NCBI RefSeq assembly: GCF_001039355.2
Contig: NW_019773992.1
Location: forward strand, 575,848-628,670
Length of the DNA stretch: 52,823 nucleotides
Direction of reading: 5' to 3'
Source of the DNA: Lingula anatina
Taxonomy: Eukaryota > Brachiopoda > Lingulata > Lingulida > Lingulidae
Below the pieces are notes generated by a model. That model had not been told where the DNA came from. It ran no database searches and saw only the letters and a list, made by a program, of their open reading frames with translations. The position numbers were made by a program, and so were the translations under genes. Below, piece after piece: positions 34,583-46,828 of this stretch (within the stretch, counting starts at the first letter, position 1; each line of letters starts with the position of its first letter).

Positions 34583-36326
34583 CCGTTTTTTAATTTGCTT
34601 GACTCAGAATATCTTGATTCTCATTTAATTCGTTTCTGGTTTGTACTAAATGACCCAGATATCCTCAGTTCGAAAGATCAATATTTGTGGTGATTTTCTT
34701 CATCCACATTTTCCAAAGAATTGTAGCAAAACAGAATAACGGTTTGTTTTCATTTGCTATCATAATACCTAATATACATTTGTTTTTAATTAACGTTTCT
34801 ATTAAGCTCACTGCAAATCAGAACGGCACTTCAAACAAGAGGACAGATTCAAAATCTACGGAACTGTCAAAAGTATCCATAGGCTTTCTAAAGTCTACTT
34901 AAGAATCGCGATGTTCCTCAAACGCAAAGAGTACACTGTAAGCTGGTTTGGTTTCTTTTTAATGCAAGTTAATATGAAATTCACTTTATCAATTCTTTTT
35001 AAATAAGTGATGTTATTTTTAGCTTTTGTTCTAAAGAGTGTTTGACAAAAAGGTACCTTAGATCAAAACTGCATTTGACAGCATCTCCGTTAGGTGGCAG
35101 CACCAGCCTTTTTTAAGCCACGAATGTGAGCACACAGTGAAAACACTCGAGTTCGCGTAGTCAAACAGAAAGGCCACTCGATATACAGCACACGTGTGAA
35201 AAACACTCGAGTTGAAACTTACTTCCAACGTGAAGACTTCGAGCTCTCAGAGGGGTTAAGGACTGGGTGAAGGTCAATCACAGGTCAAGGTCAAACTACA
35301 CTAATAACGGTTTTCAAAGTAGAAAAGACTTTGCAGGAAGACTCTAGGAAAGTGATAAAAAGAGGCGATGGCGTTTAGAAACGAGTGCATGCGGCTATTT
35401 CACAATCAGATGTACACTTTATGGTCCACTTTCGACCAAATATGAACTTCACCCAACAGAGGTTTGAATACCAGTAGGGCATTAGTATAGATCTTGGGCA
35501 TAATCCCTTCAAATGTTTTTGCACCGTTTCTCTTTGTTTTTGTTTGACACTTAAATGACTGGATGGGTCTCAAACAGGGGACGGACGCTACATTTTTACA
35601 AGTCAATTACGTTCACGTGTTGAATAAAACATAGTAATTGGAAAATAATTATTTTAATAAGCATAATTTTATTCACATGAATTGTACTTGCGATGAAAAC
35701 CTCTAAATTTCAATCAACTGTGAGCTATTTGTTTTCCAAAATGTGCGGTTGCATGATGCATGGCCACATTTCTTTTGCAAATAAAAATAAAATGTTTTGT
35801 GATTTAGATCAAATCAGGGGATTCCATCAATGATTTGAAATCTCTTATTTGATATGACAAAGACTTGACCTTAAGAATGACACATAATAAAAAACCTTAA
35901 ACATGTTAAGAGTGCTAAAATTTCATGACTTGGTACGTAATACGCTTGGGGACGGACGCTACACCAAAACATGCCATTTTTATATCCCCATTCCAAAACA
36001 TTAACTGTATTAAAATGAATATAAACAGTTCAACAACAAATTTACAAATCAATAACAGGAGTGGATCCAGAGATATTTTCTGACAGTATTACAAATTCCG
36101 GCCTACCCTACTACCAGACTCGGCACCGAATGATCCTGAATTCACCGGTAGATTGGACCAAACTATCTGTTTTCAAGGTGTGCGTCAGTANAATTAATTG
36201 CTTTACTAGAAGAAATGAAACAAATGAAATCTTTTTCTTTTTTTTTTCTTTCTAAATATTCATGTTTTATTGGAAAGCAATCATGTATCCCATTGATATC
36301 TGAACCACAAATTCAAATCAACTCAC
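34583..36326. other. Intergenic DNA between the Ly6 cluster and the cadherin gene
   Basis: No supported exon. The word ggggacggacgctaca occurs twice in direct orientation (about 35577 and 35947). A further fragment of the 1445-type repeat is at 36052-36105 and an assembly N at 36191. The missing 3' exons of the cadherin gene would be expected here and are not found, which makes the join at 36191 suspicious. Confidence 0.5.
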
Positions 36327-39300
36327 CAGTCCTTCTATTGATATAGAATTTCCCACCATCCCCAATCTCGATGAAGTACATTAGTTCATCGCTTCCATCC
36401 CAGTCTGTGGCATTGACCTGTCCAACTTTGTCACCCTGGGTAGCGTTTTCATAGACATTGAAGTAGTAGTTGAGCTGGGAAAAACTTGGGAACTGGTCAT
36501 TGATATCTATCAGTTCTATGTACACATTAGCTGTGCTGCTGAACACTCCATCACTGGCGGTTACCTGTGGTAAGAGATTATTAATATGTGAACTGTTTGT
36601 GGTATGAGATTCTTTATTTGGGAATCAAAGAGATGAGGTTTGTCACTTGTGAACAACCATTTACCTATTGTAAGGAATTATATTCATTTTCGAACTCTTT
36701 ACAATCTTGGTAAAAGATTGTCTGTTTGTGACCCAAACAGATGCCATTTGCAACCTTCATTTAAACATTTACACCAAATTTTGGTTAATAAAAGGAAATA
36801 CAATTGAAGAAGGGATCAACTCAGCAAAGAATGCCACACATAAATAGTGAAATCAAATATCTTATTATTGTATTTGTCAATGAGATATGATAATATTACT
36901 GGTTCAAGAAATAATATAGCAAACAATGCAAAGAAACTAGAATATGAAAACTCTGGGGCAGATCCAGAGATACTTTCTGGAAGTCCTCCAAATTATCTTA
37001 TTTGTTGATCCATCCTCCATTTTCAACCATCTTCTGCCAGAATAATTAGACACCTGTCAATGTAAACCTGAAAAATTCTGACCATCTTCCAGAAGGCCCA
37101 TTTGCCCATGAAAACTCACAAATACTGCATAGACTTACTGTCAAATTATAATCTCTCTGACTTTCTCTGTCCAGTGCCCCAGTCACTGTGATGACCCCTC
37201 CACTGGTCACGTCGAATGGACTGGATGGAGAAAGTCTGTATGTTAATTCTGCCTCTTTATCCTTGTCTACTGCCTTCACTGGGGGGATCTACAGAACAGA
37301 GAGGTCAATAGTTTTAAATTTATTACTGACAAGAACATACATGAAGAAGTCTTTGGAATCATGTCATTTGCACCAAATATCAAACTTGGTTTTGCTTTTA
37401 TTGGCACTGTGAGACTGCAATTAAAGGAAATACTTATACATTTAGTGTTCAGTGGTATGGAATATGTGGAGAACAAACAATAATTTATTACTTTCAATGA
37501 ATATTTCATATACTACAAAGAAGAAGTATGTTAGGATTAAGAATACACTCCAATCATGACGTAGTGTCTTACCATGTGTACAGTGGTGCCAATACCAGCA
37601 TCTTCAGATACTTTGCCAGTGAAACTGGTTGACACAAACATGGGTGGATTGTCATTGATGTCCTTCACTGTGATCTTTACCTCCACATTGGCCTGGACAG
37701 ATGAAATTACAATACAACATTCTGAACTTATGGTCATTACAACATCAAGAGCAAATAGACATGATAGCAAAACTGATGATTTTTCCTTTTTAATTATTCA
37801 AAAGCTAAAAAGCTTTAAGGAGATGTCAACAATTTACTAAAAATTATTTTTAAAAAAAGTCCCTACTCATTCCAGTCAAATATACTCATCAACATCGGTG
37901 AAAATGCATCACCTTTTCAATTTTTCAAATAGTATCACTTAATATTGACAATTTACTGAATCAGATATCATGTTCAAAATTCCCTAACCTTTCTTCCCTG
38001 CACAGCTGTGGTATCCAGTGCACTGACCGTCAATGTGAGACTGTCTGTCATGTTCTCTCTATCCAAGGGCAAACGGGAGTAAATACTGCCATTCTGAAGA
38101 CAAATCAGGGTAGACTTTATGGTATTGTAACAACAATTTATATAAAAGATTAAAATATTTATTACAGAAATAAAAGTCCATGTCTCACATGCCACGTCGC
38201 ATCCCAACTTCCAGCTTCACACTCATGACCTCTGACCTACATCACGTGACTTATTACATCATTACATCACAGACTTAACACACTGATATAAAACCTAATT
38301 GTACAAATTGTTAAACGAAAAGACTACATCAGTTAATGCCCATGTATATCCATTGCAGCATATCATATTTAAAGGAGAAACAAATTTAAAGTGACATTCT
38401 GCAATTATATTTTGATACGACTTTTAAGAGATCTTTTTGATAATCACTGCCTGGCTAATGTAGCATGTTAAGTTACATAATTTTTTAGAGTTATTGCTGT
38501 TCAATATGTGTATAAATGTCAAAATATCATCCAGTCATCAGTAATGGCCACAACACTGACAGACAGATCAATCAGAATATATACAGCCACTAACAGTGTC
38601 TGTATATAATTATTATAATTATAATTATTATTATTATATTATTATTATTATTACTGTCATCATTCTCACCGACCCACCTTAACTATCATGAACATGTGGG
38701 CAGACTCCATGCAGCAGGAGATGTTAAACTCAATTCCATCATTGAATTCTCTGGGCACAGCTCTTGCAAACACCCGGCCCACAAATACCCCTGTAGTGTT
38801 GCTCTCGTCAACCTCAAATGTGTACATGGTGGCATTGAAGACCGGAGCAGTGTCCATGGCTGGGACCACATTTATGCGTAGGTCAGCCTGCAAAGTGACC
38901 AAGAATTGTGATCACCAATACGAAGAATTTTAAGCAATTGAACTTTCTCTGATGTTTTTAGAATTTATTTCATTCACACAATCTACATTTCTCTAAGTGT
39001 TCTAGGATTCAAATCACACAATTTATTATTTTGAGCCTTCTAGAATTTCAATAAAATTGAGGGATTATTAAATCAAAAGATATTTTGGCACACAGAAATA
39101 TAATGATTATCTTTTTTAGTATGTGATAATAGAGCCTTTGATCTCTATAATGAATTTTTTAATATAAATTCTCCTTTAAGATTTTAAGAAGGTGTCCTTG
39201 CTTGGTTCACAATAATTAAATTTTTTACCGTATCATTATTCACTCCATCATCAGCCACAACTTTCATATTATAAACAGCAGGTGTGGCATTCAACATCTT

Positions 39301-39469
39301 ATTCAGGAACAGAGTTCCATTTGGGTACATTCCAAATACTCCTGCAATACAGCATATTCAAAGTTACTCACAATGCTTGAACATATATCACCTGTTTGAA
39401 TCAGCCTTTTAAAAAAAATAATTTTTCTAGTATAACAAGTAATTTCAAGCTTATGTTTTCAAAATATTC

Positions 39470-39516
<47 letters not shown>

Positions 39517-39787
39517 CTGCCCTACCATCTGATGAACATATATCAGAAGGAAATTATAGTGATTTTATCCATTATAATAATTCTTAAAAAAAAGACCTAC
39601 CACCTGGATCTGATAAAGAATCAATTTTATATGTAATATTTCTAAACTCTGGGTAGAAGTCATCATCCGTGGCTGTGACAATAATGAGGGGAAGGCCAGG
39701 GGGAGATCTCTCATAGACAAAGGCACTGTAGGCTCTGCTATCAAACACTGGGGCCATGTCATTGGTGTCATTGACACGGATGTACAC
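36327..39787 (-). CDS. Cadherin-repeat protein, seven internal exons (partial)
   Basis: Exons on the minus strand, in order: 39787-39601, 39341-39229, 38887-38678, 38093-37989, 37692-37573, 37288-37139 and 36564-36327. All have GT-AG borders and matching phases, giving about 374 codons without a stop. They spell about three and a half extracellular cadherin repeats. The first has VNDTNDMAPVF and TATDDD. The second has the linker PAMDTAPVF, which lacks the usual DxNDN ligands. The third has the perfect DINDNPP, KAVDKD and LDRESQRDYNLTVTASDG. The fourth starts after DINDQFP and stops at INRRTG. Large cadherins of this kind (Fat, Dachsous, protocadherin-like) are surface adhesion proteins using calcium-rigidified repeats. 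The 5' side is lost at the N gap 39855-39965. The 3' exons, with transmembrane segment and tail, are absent. The subfamily cannot be named. Confidence 0.9.
36955..37090 (+). repeat. Intronic copy of the 1445-type dispersed repeat
   Basis: ggggcagatccagagatac through ttgttgatccatcctcc to gtcaatgtaaac is co-linear with 1445-1605. It lies within the cadherin intron 36565-37138 and ends about 50 bases from the exon at 37139. Confidence 0.65.
39473..39512. repeat. (AAT)n microsatellite in a cadherin intron
   Basis: Uninterrupted ata/aat trinucleotide run. Related TTA/TAT-type runs lie at about 38610-38652 and 41519-41565. Confidence 0.9.
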
Positions 39788-39854
39788 CTGGAATATTAGC
39801 ATTAAGTCCAATTAACAGAGTAAGCATAACACACACACACACACACACACACAC

Positions 39855-39965
39855 NNNNNNNNNNNNNNNNNNNNNNNNNNNNNNNNNNNNNNNNNNNNNN
39901 NNNNNNNNNNNNNNNNNNNNNNNNNNNNNNNNNNNNNNNNNNNNNNNNNNNNNNNNNNNNNNNNN
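39855..39965. other. Assembly gap bordered by (AC)n and G-run
   Basis: 111 Ns. The left border is an (AC)n run starting about 39831; the right border is an imperfect G-run. The upstream exons of the cadherin gene are probably missing because of this gap or lie further right without being recognisable. Confidence 0.95.
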
Positions 39966-41518
39966 GGGGGGGAGGGGAGGGGGGGGGGCCTCTGCCCTCT
40001 GTACCCTTTTGAAAAACAATAAAAATAATAATAGCCCAAATTGCTGTCAAAGATAACCATTTTTAGCTTTTCACCCTGTACTTTCTGAAGGAGGGGTGGG
40101 GGGATCTGGAAAAATGTTACTCTTGGTTGACATGTGAAAATGATGATATAATAGATGATCCCTTTGAAGCCTTGGATATGCATGTTTTGATGTGTGACAG
40201 TGTGTTTGTATGTGTTTGTGTATGTGTGAGTTTCTAGGTGTGTGTCTGTTTGTGTATGCATAGGACTGTGTGTACAGATGTGTGACTGGGTATGTATTTG
40301 TATGTGTGTACATACATAATGCATGCTATCTTTGCATTGTTAGCATGTGTTTGCATGACTACTAGTACATGCCTGCTGTTTATCCTTGAAGTATACTATT
40401 ACAATAAAATTGTCCTCGTTTCTTCCACCCCCCCCTCTCCCTACCTCACCCCCTTTACATGATCAGCCAGTGTTACATGCATGTGTGTACATATATGTAT
40501 ACAGTGACCATGTCCTTGCATTGCTGTTTGCTAATTACTTGAATAAGTGTTATAGCCAGGACACCTTAGACTAGTTCCAAAGATTCCTGCCCTCTGCCCC
40601 CCCCCTCCTCCCCCCTTGCTGTCACATCCTTTCTTTTGCTTTAGTGCTCTGATATGGTTTCATTTTGGACTGAAGCTGGACAGAATTTTTGATGACAAAC
40701 GTTCATGTTTATAAGGTCTTACAAGAACAACTTATTGTTTCAACATCCATTATGTAACTGGCACATGCAGCCTGTTTCACAAACAGACTGTGGTCTACTT
40801 CAGTTTCAGTTCAGTTTTGGTCTGAGTTTGACAACTGGTGAACACTTGTCAACTGTTAACTGTACACAATACTTAGTGGATCGCTGTGTTCAGATTACAA
40901 ACTCCATCTGTCTCTTCTCTATATAATTAACTCTTGCTTGCTCTTAACCCATGATTGATTATGTGTAAAGTACTTTGAATGTGTATTTGAATGGCTTTAT
41001 TCACTGATCCGTATAATCTTAGCTAGCACTTCTGATTTAATCAAACCTGTAAACTACATCCACTGTGAGTAAACATGTAAATCTTCATAAACCTTCAAAG
41101 GTGAATGACCACTGTAAAAAACAAACAATGGACCAGGTAATATATATGCGCTCCTTATCTTGAGGTAAATATTTAGAATTGTGTGACATTTGGAGCAGAG
41201 CTCAGCTAGGGTATAAAAGGGGGGTGGGGTGGGGGGGAGGGGGTGTTGGAGGGTGCTGGAAAAGTTCCATAAATTTTTCTGAGATTGCATTGCATTTTGT
41301 TTCATGACTTAAAGCAACATTGTATTGGGTATGACACAGCAGCATTGTGACAGTTGTGGAGAGGAACCATGACCATTGTGTTAGATGTGCTTAAATACAT
41401 TTCTATTTAAAATGTGGTCCAAGTTGTATTGTGTTAGTTGTGACAGATAGCATTGTGTAAGGAGTCACTACCATAAAAAAAAACTTAACCTTTGGATTCT
41501 GATTGATAAATCAATACA

Positions 41519-41549
<31 letters not shown>

Positions 41550-41695
41550 TATTATTATTATTATTCAAATAATTGTATAAAAGGGGCCAAACTTACTGTA
41601 TGGATTGTGATTGTTGAATGAATTATTATTATTATTAATATTGATATTATTATTATAATTAATATTGGTAGTAAGATAATAATTATATATTTCAG
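39966..41695. other. Region between the cadherin and transporter genes
   Basis: No exon is supported. The sequence has GT-rich stretches (about 40195-40310) and a G-rich stretch at 41219-41250. TATAAAAGG words occur at 41212 and 41576 but without a matching first exon. The first coding exon of the SLC22 gene should lie here or in the gap; I could not find it. Confidence 0.45.
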
Positions 41696-44600
41696 GTGCA
41701 TGATCCCAGGTCTTCCCAATGACACCTATGCAATCCAGGGAGCCTGGCATGAACTCCTGATTAACGAGACCATCCCCCTGGGCTCCAAGGGCGACTACTC
41801 TGAGTGTTCTCTTTACTCCAACTTCTCCTACACTAACGCCACCTATAGCTGTGACAAATGGGTGTACGACAAGTCTGTGTTCACTGCAACCTTTGCCACT
41901 GATGTAAGTGACTGAAGAGGCTTTGTATTGCTGCTAGATGTTGTAGTGATAACAGGGAATGATGTTTTCGTATAGAAGGGATTTCATATATATAGGCCAC
42001 TTGTAGAGGTTTGGAATGAGCAAAAAGATATGTGTAAAGAAAGATTAAAGATTAAAAATTTGACTGATGCTTTCAAATATCAGAGTGTCTCTTTCTAAAC
42101 TCAGTGAATGCTTCCTTTAGAAAGTAAATTGTAGTTTAAGTATAAGTTTCAATATGACAACCTGCACATTTTTCAGTCAGTTTTCCATTCAGTTTGATTT
42201 TATTTGTAAAGAAATGACCAAGTTTCTTATCTTAAAAAAAATCACTGATTTGAGCATCATTGTTTCTCTCAGTTTGGTCTGGCTAACTGTGGAGAGAAGT
42301 GGAAGATTGCTACGGCCCAGATTGTCTTCATGGCAGGAGTGCTGGTGGGGGCCTTCGTCATGGGAGCTCTGTCAGATGCGTATGTATTTCACTGATGATA
42401 AGTTTCTGTAGATTATAAGACACCCAAAAGATCTAATCATTTAAAGGTTCTTACGTATTGAAACTGAAAAAAAACTGTATTGATTCGTTGAACACTGTTG
42501 TGTTATGACCATATTATGCCAGTTATTTTGCTAATTTGATCGCATCTTACTTATTTGGAAGTGATGGAATAATTGTTGAGACTGTATATATAAGTAGTTA
42601 TATCTGTGTTACAAAATATATCCCTTACAGAAATTTCCTATAATGTCCTACAGGAAATTGGCCCAAAATCCTATCGAGTCCAATAAAACATGTTTCCTAT
42701 AGCTAGGATTCCTTTATAGCCCTGTAGTAACTGGACTTTACAGAATGAAAACAAAGCCCCTTATGTACGAAATCATGCAAAATATACTGTGTGGATGTTT
42801 TATATTTTATCAATCTTTTCAATTCATTTCAGCATTGGCCGTAAGCCCACCTTGATTATCTCTGTGTTGCTACAAGGTGTTTGTGGCACAGCAGCAGCCT
42901 TTGCTCCAGAATACTACAGTTTTATTGTCCTCAGGTTCTTTGTGGGTTCAGCCACTGCCGGGCTGTTCATGACCACTTTTGTACTAGGTAAGGTATACAG
43001 AGAATGCACTGGCACACCTAACAAACTGTCACATCTAACACCCTGTCACATCTAACACACTCAAATAAAGCACATTCACTCCTAGTGCACTTTCATACTG
43101 TTATTGAGGGTTTTAGCTCAACCCATACCTTGGCAACAGTATTGAGAACTATTTGATTACCCTTTATATGTAATATAAGAAATCTGGTAAGGTCAAACCT
43201 ACTTACATGATATTTAACCTAGACTGTTAAACATAGAAACAATGAAAACAGTTGCCCGTAGTAAGGCTAAGAGGCTAAGATTTGATCTCATTTTTAACCT
43301 TGGTTCTTAGGTATGGAGTTGGTTGGTCCTTCCAAGCGTATGATAGCAGGTATATCAATAGAATACTTCTTTGCGGGAGGTCTGATCATACTTACCATGG
43401 TTGGGTACTTCTTGCGTGACTGGAGGCACATAGAATTGGCAGTTTCTGTTCCGAGTTTTGCCTATATTCTTTACTGGTGGTAAGTAAGAGGAAAAATATT
43501 TGATTGCCATTTTGTTTTCTATTATTTTTATCATTGTAATGATAACTATTGTTGTATTGGAATGATATTTGGTAATGATTTTATTGATTGTGGTAATAGG
43601 TAAATAAAATCTCAGAAGAAATTTTATACACCCAACTTGATCAAAACCTTTTTTGGTGGAAATGTATATAATGGGGTAACTTTGAGAATGAGGTCACAAA
43701 TGGCAATTTTTATAACAATCTGTGACCCTAAGGTCATTAATAGCTATTAATTTTTAAACTTAAGACCTTATAATATGAAGTCACAAAAAGGCTATTTAGA
43801 TAACAACCTATGACTTCACTTTTCAGGTTCGTACCTGAATCAGCAAGATGGTTGCTGGCCAATGGGAAGGAAGATAAGGCAGAGGAAATATTACGTCAGG
43901 CAGCCAAGGTGAATGGCAAGGTCCTCCCAGAGAAGCTGTTTGAGCAGGTGGCCGAGGACGAGGAGGAGCATCATGGGAGCATTCTGCAGATCTTCAGGTC
44001 GCCAAGAACCCTGGTCAGGACACTCATCATCTTCCTTAACTGGTAAGGAGACACACTTTACAGTGTAATGAAGTTTACAGTGTAAATTCAGCCACCCACT
44101 GTCTCCAACACCTGCCCACCAATTCACCCACCAGCCCATTCACCATCTACCACCCACACACCCAACATCTCCATCACCCACCCTCTTACCCACTCACTCA
44201 CCCAATCTGTCCACCACCACCATCTCTATCACCCACCCTCTTACCCACTCATTCACCCAATCTGTCCACCACCACCATCTCTATCACCCACCCTCTTACC
44301 CACTCATTCACCCAATCTGTCCACCACCACCATCTCTATCACCCACTAACCCACCCTCTTACCCACTCACTCACCCACTCTGTCCAACACCACCAACACC
44401 ATCACCCTCCAATCTCCACCTTCTTACCCCACTCACCCACCTTTCCTACCCACCAACCACCCATCATCCACCCACCCACCCACCCACCCACCTGTCAGGA
44501 GACTTATCACCTTCCTTGATTTGTTTCCAAAGACACAACCACCAACACCATCACCCTCCAATCTCCACCTTCTTACCCCACTCACCCACCTTTCCTACCC

Positions 44601-46550
44601 ACCAACCACCCATCATCCACCCACCCACCCACCCACCCACCTGTCAGGAGACTTATCACCTTCCTTGATTTGTTTCCAAAGACACAATTAAATTTTGAGA
44701 GATTTGCAACTGATACATGTGTGATCTTGTAGTAAATTTAAAGAGAACTTCCCTGATATCATTGAGAAAGAAATCATACTTAAGTCTTTCAAATCTTTAA
44801 CAGTGTTTATCTTGATGATGCTCGTCTCTGCCTCAGATCTAACTTCTCTGCATTTTGGTCTCATTTTCAGGTGTGTGGTCAGCATGGTCTACTATGGCCT
44901 CAGTTTGAACAGTGGTAATCTTGGAGGAGATATCTTCCTCAATTTTTTCCTCTCAGGGCTGGTGGAGTTTCCCGCCTACTGCTTCTGTTTCTGTATAGAC
45001 AAAGTGGGCCGCAAGGGACCTCACGTGTTTGGCATGCTCTTGGGTGGTAGTGCATGTCTTTGCACCATTTTCGTGGCTCTTTACGCTGATCCTGGTAAGT
45101 GTGTGACCATGGCATGCTGCAGTTCAAAAGTTATTGGGAAGTCAACTCTGTTATTAATTTGTTGAGATGAATTTCAGAGGGTTCTGGATTTGCTTAAAAA
45201 TTTGGTGCTACTACATAAATGTGTTAGGTGTGATAATGGTTGTGAAAGTATTGTGTTTTCATAGTATCCTAACACCAAGTGGTACTACATAATGTATAAG
45301 ATGTGAAAACATCTATCACAATAGTATGCCTTCACACCATCCTAACACCACGTAGTACTACATAAATGTATTAGGTGTGATAACGGTTGTGACAACATTG
45401 TGTTTTTTCAGGTGATCCTAACACCAGGTGGTTCTACATAGCTCTCAGTATCGTAGGGAAGCTGGGAGCCACCATGGGGTTTGCCATCATCTACGTGTGG
45501 TCTGCAGAACTCTATCCCACTGTGTTGAGGAACAGTCTGATGGGCTTCAGCTCCACGTTTGCCAGGGTTGGGGGCATGCTGGCACCTGTGATTGCTGTAA
45601 GTGATTGTGTTAGGTGTGACTTTTGAATTGTGTTAGGTGTGACTTTTCAATTGTGTTAGATGTGACTTTTGAATTGTTACCATTGAATTGTTTTGAAATA
45701 TTGCACTGATTCATTCACTCTTCCACTTTGATATCCACTAACACATCCACTGACTTACCCATTTGCATACTCAATCACTTACCCACTTACTCAAAACTTC
45801 ACTCATCCACTCTTTTATCCATTACACCTATGCATGCTCTCACACCCTCATTTAATGTTTTTGTGTTCATGAAGCAAAAAAAAAAAGGTAATAATTTACA
45901 CCATTTTTCAACAGAACATGGTGACCTTCCCTGGTGCTATAGGCAGAAGTGCTGCTCTGATAGTGTTTGGTGCAGCCACAGTATTTGTAGCCTTGCTGTC
46001 TATCCTACTGCCTGAGACTGCAGGGAGAGAACTGCCAGAAACTATTGATGATGCTGAGAAAGTGCCTTTGTAAGTATTACAATAGCGGTGACTTCTTTAT
46101 TTAATCAATTCATTTATTCATTTATTTATTTATTTATATGTATATTTGTTGGTTTACTGCCACTGTTACATATGTTTAAATGAAAAAGTAAATAAATGAT
46201 TAAGGCTGGAAATTCATCAGTAAATATCCTCCAGTAGATATCTGTCCCAGACTCAGCAACCACCATCCTCCACCCCCTTTCCCTCAGACTTTAGTTGACA
46301 ACCCTGGTGTAAAACTGTTCTTATGTGAGGAATAATTCCTCAAGAAGTAACTTTTCCATACCAGTGCCATTCTTTATTTTAGCATATTCCATTCCATTCA
46401 GTTTTCTTTTTACACTTAACCGATCTTTGTTTTAGCTTCTCCAGTGCCCCCAAGGCAGGCGAGGACACAGAGAAGAGTCTACCAGTGGAGCCGAAATACA
46501 CCAAGAAGGACTTCGCCTACAACAATCCTGTCATGGAGGATAAAGTTTAA
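41696..46550 (+). CDS. SLC22-type organic cation transporter, lacking exon 1
   Basis: Nine exons, 41696-41903, 42273-42379, 42833-42987, 43311-43479, 43827-44042, 44871-45094, 45412-45596, 45915-46069 and 46436-46550, join in phase through GT-AG introns to 510 codons and a TAA. The first recognised exon is the large extracellular loop, with cysteines and N-x-S/T sequons (CMIPGLPNDT, SNFSYTNATYSCDKWVYD, FATDFGLANCGEKW). Next are TM2-3 with the MFS signature ALSDAIGRKPT split over exons 2-3, TM4-6 with LRFFVGSATAG, the cytosolic VPESARWLLANGK, then TM7-12 (VGRKGP, WSAELYPTVLRNSLMGFSS, LLPETAGRELPETIDDAEK). The missing exon should supply about 45 N-terminal residues with TM1, giving a usual total near 555. 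Family members move organic cations, carnitine or zwitterions across the plasma membrane; the substrate here cannot be read. It faces away from the cadherin gene. Confidence 0.93.
43009..43075 (+). repeat. Repeated CACATCTAACA words after transporter exon 3
   Basis: Just 3' of the exon ending at 42987, the intron has cacacctaacaaactgt and two copies of cacatctaacacac/ccct. These are the reverse complement of the tgttaggtgtg word found elsewhere in this gene (41320-41460, 45220-45420, 45600-45680). Confidence 0.75.
44085..44688 (+). repeat. CCCA/CACC-rich minisatellite in transporter intron 5
   Basis: A 55-bp unit repeats with cccaatctgt at 44201, 44256 and 44311. A 149-bp unit then occurs twice in tandem (44391-44539 and 44540-44688), nearly identical. 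Each 149-bp unit contains gtcaggagacttatcacctt, a diverged copy of the last bases of exon 5 (43827-44042), so exon sequence has been drawn into the array. There is no sign that these copies are spliced. Confidence 0.9.
45192..45440 (+). repeat. ~75-bp tandem repeat running into transporter exon 7
   Basis: The word atcctaacacca starts at 45266, 45339 and 45415 (spacings 73 and 76), and an eroded unit lies at about 45192. The last occurrence is the beginning of exon 7 itself. Units share the preceding ttaggtgtgataa(t/c)ggttgtga and attgtgttttt/c, so they include the acceptor region of the exon. Confidence 0.85.
45597..45685 (+). repeat. ~27-bp direct repeats just after transporter exon 7
   Basis: Three units of attgtgtta(g)gtgtgactttt(g/c)aa follow the donor site. 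The core tgttaggtgtga is the same word as in the 45192-45440 array and the inverted words at 43009-43075. Confidence 0.85.
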
Positions 46551-46828
46551 AATTGCTTCATCACATCAAGCAATTCTGTGGTGAACTCTGCATCATTTAC
46601 ATTCTTTACTTTCTTATTTTGAAAATTTAGGATTTGTTATGGGTTTGGGCATGTAGGTTTTTATTTATTTCTGCAAAAAGCATTTTGTGTTTCTTAAATT
46701 TTATTTTTGTTAGATTAGAATGGTGTTAAGTGACTAAATATTATTGATAAAATGATCTACTATTAACAAGTGATTGCTCAGTTACATTTCATGCATTTCA
46801 TAACTTTAAAAGGGAAATTTTGAGTCGC

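Noticed and set aside
35235-35305. AGGTCAAGGTCA near 35292 as a nuclear-receptor element
   Set aside because: A single AT-context match without repetition or a nearby start site; chance is sufficient explanation.
35577-35965. Direct repeat ggggacggacgctaca as LTRs or transposon ends
   Set aside because: Similarity stops after about 16 bases and no terminal features or target duplication are present.
39768-40324. Open frames around the second gap
   Set aside because: They read through N, (AC)n and GT-rich low-complexity DNA.
41212-41219. TATAAAAG as promoter of the SLC22 gene
   Set aside because: No coding first exon lies between it and the exon at 41696, whose acceptor shows it is an internal exon; a second identical word at 41576 also lacks context.
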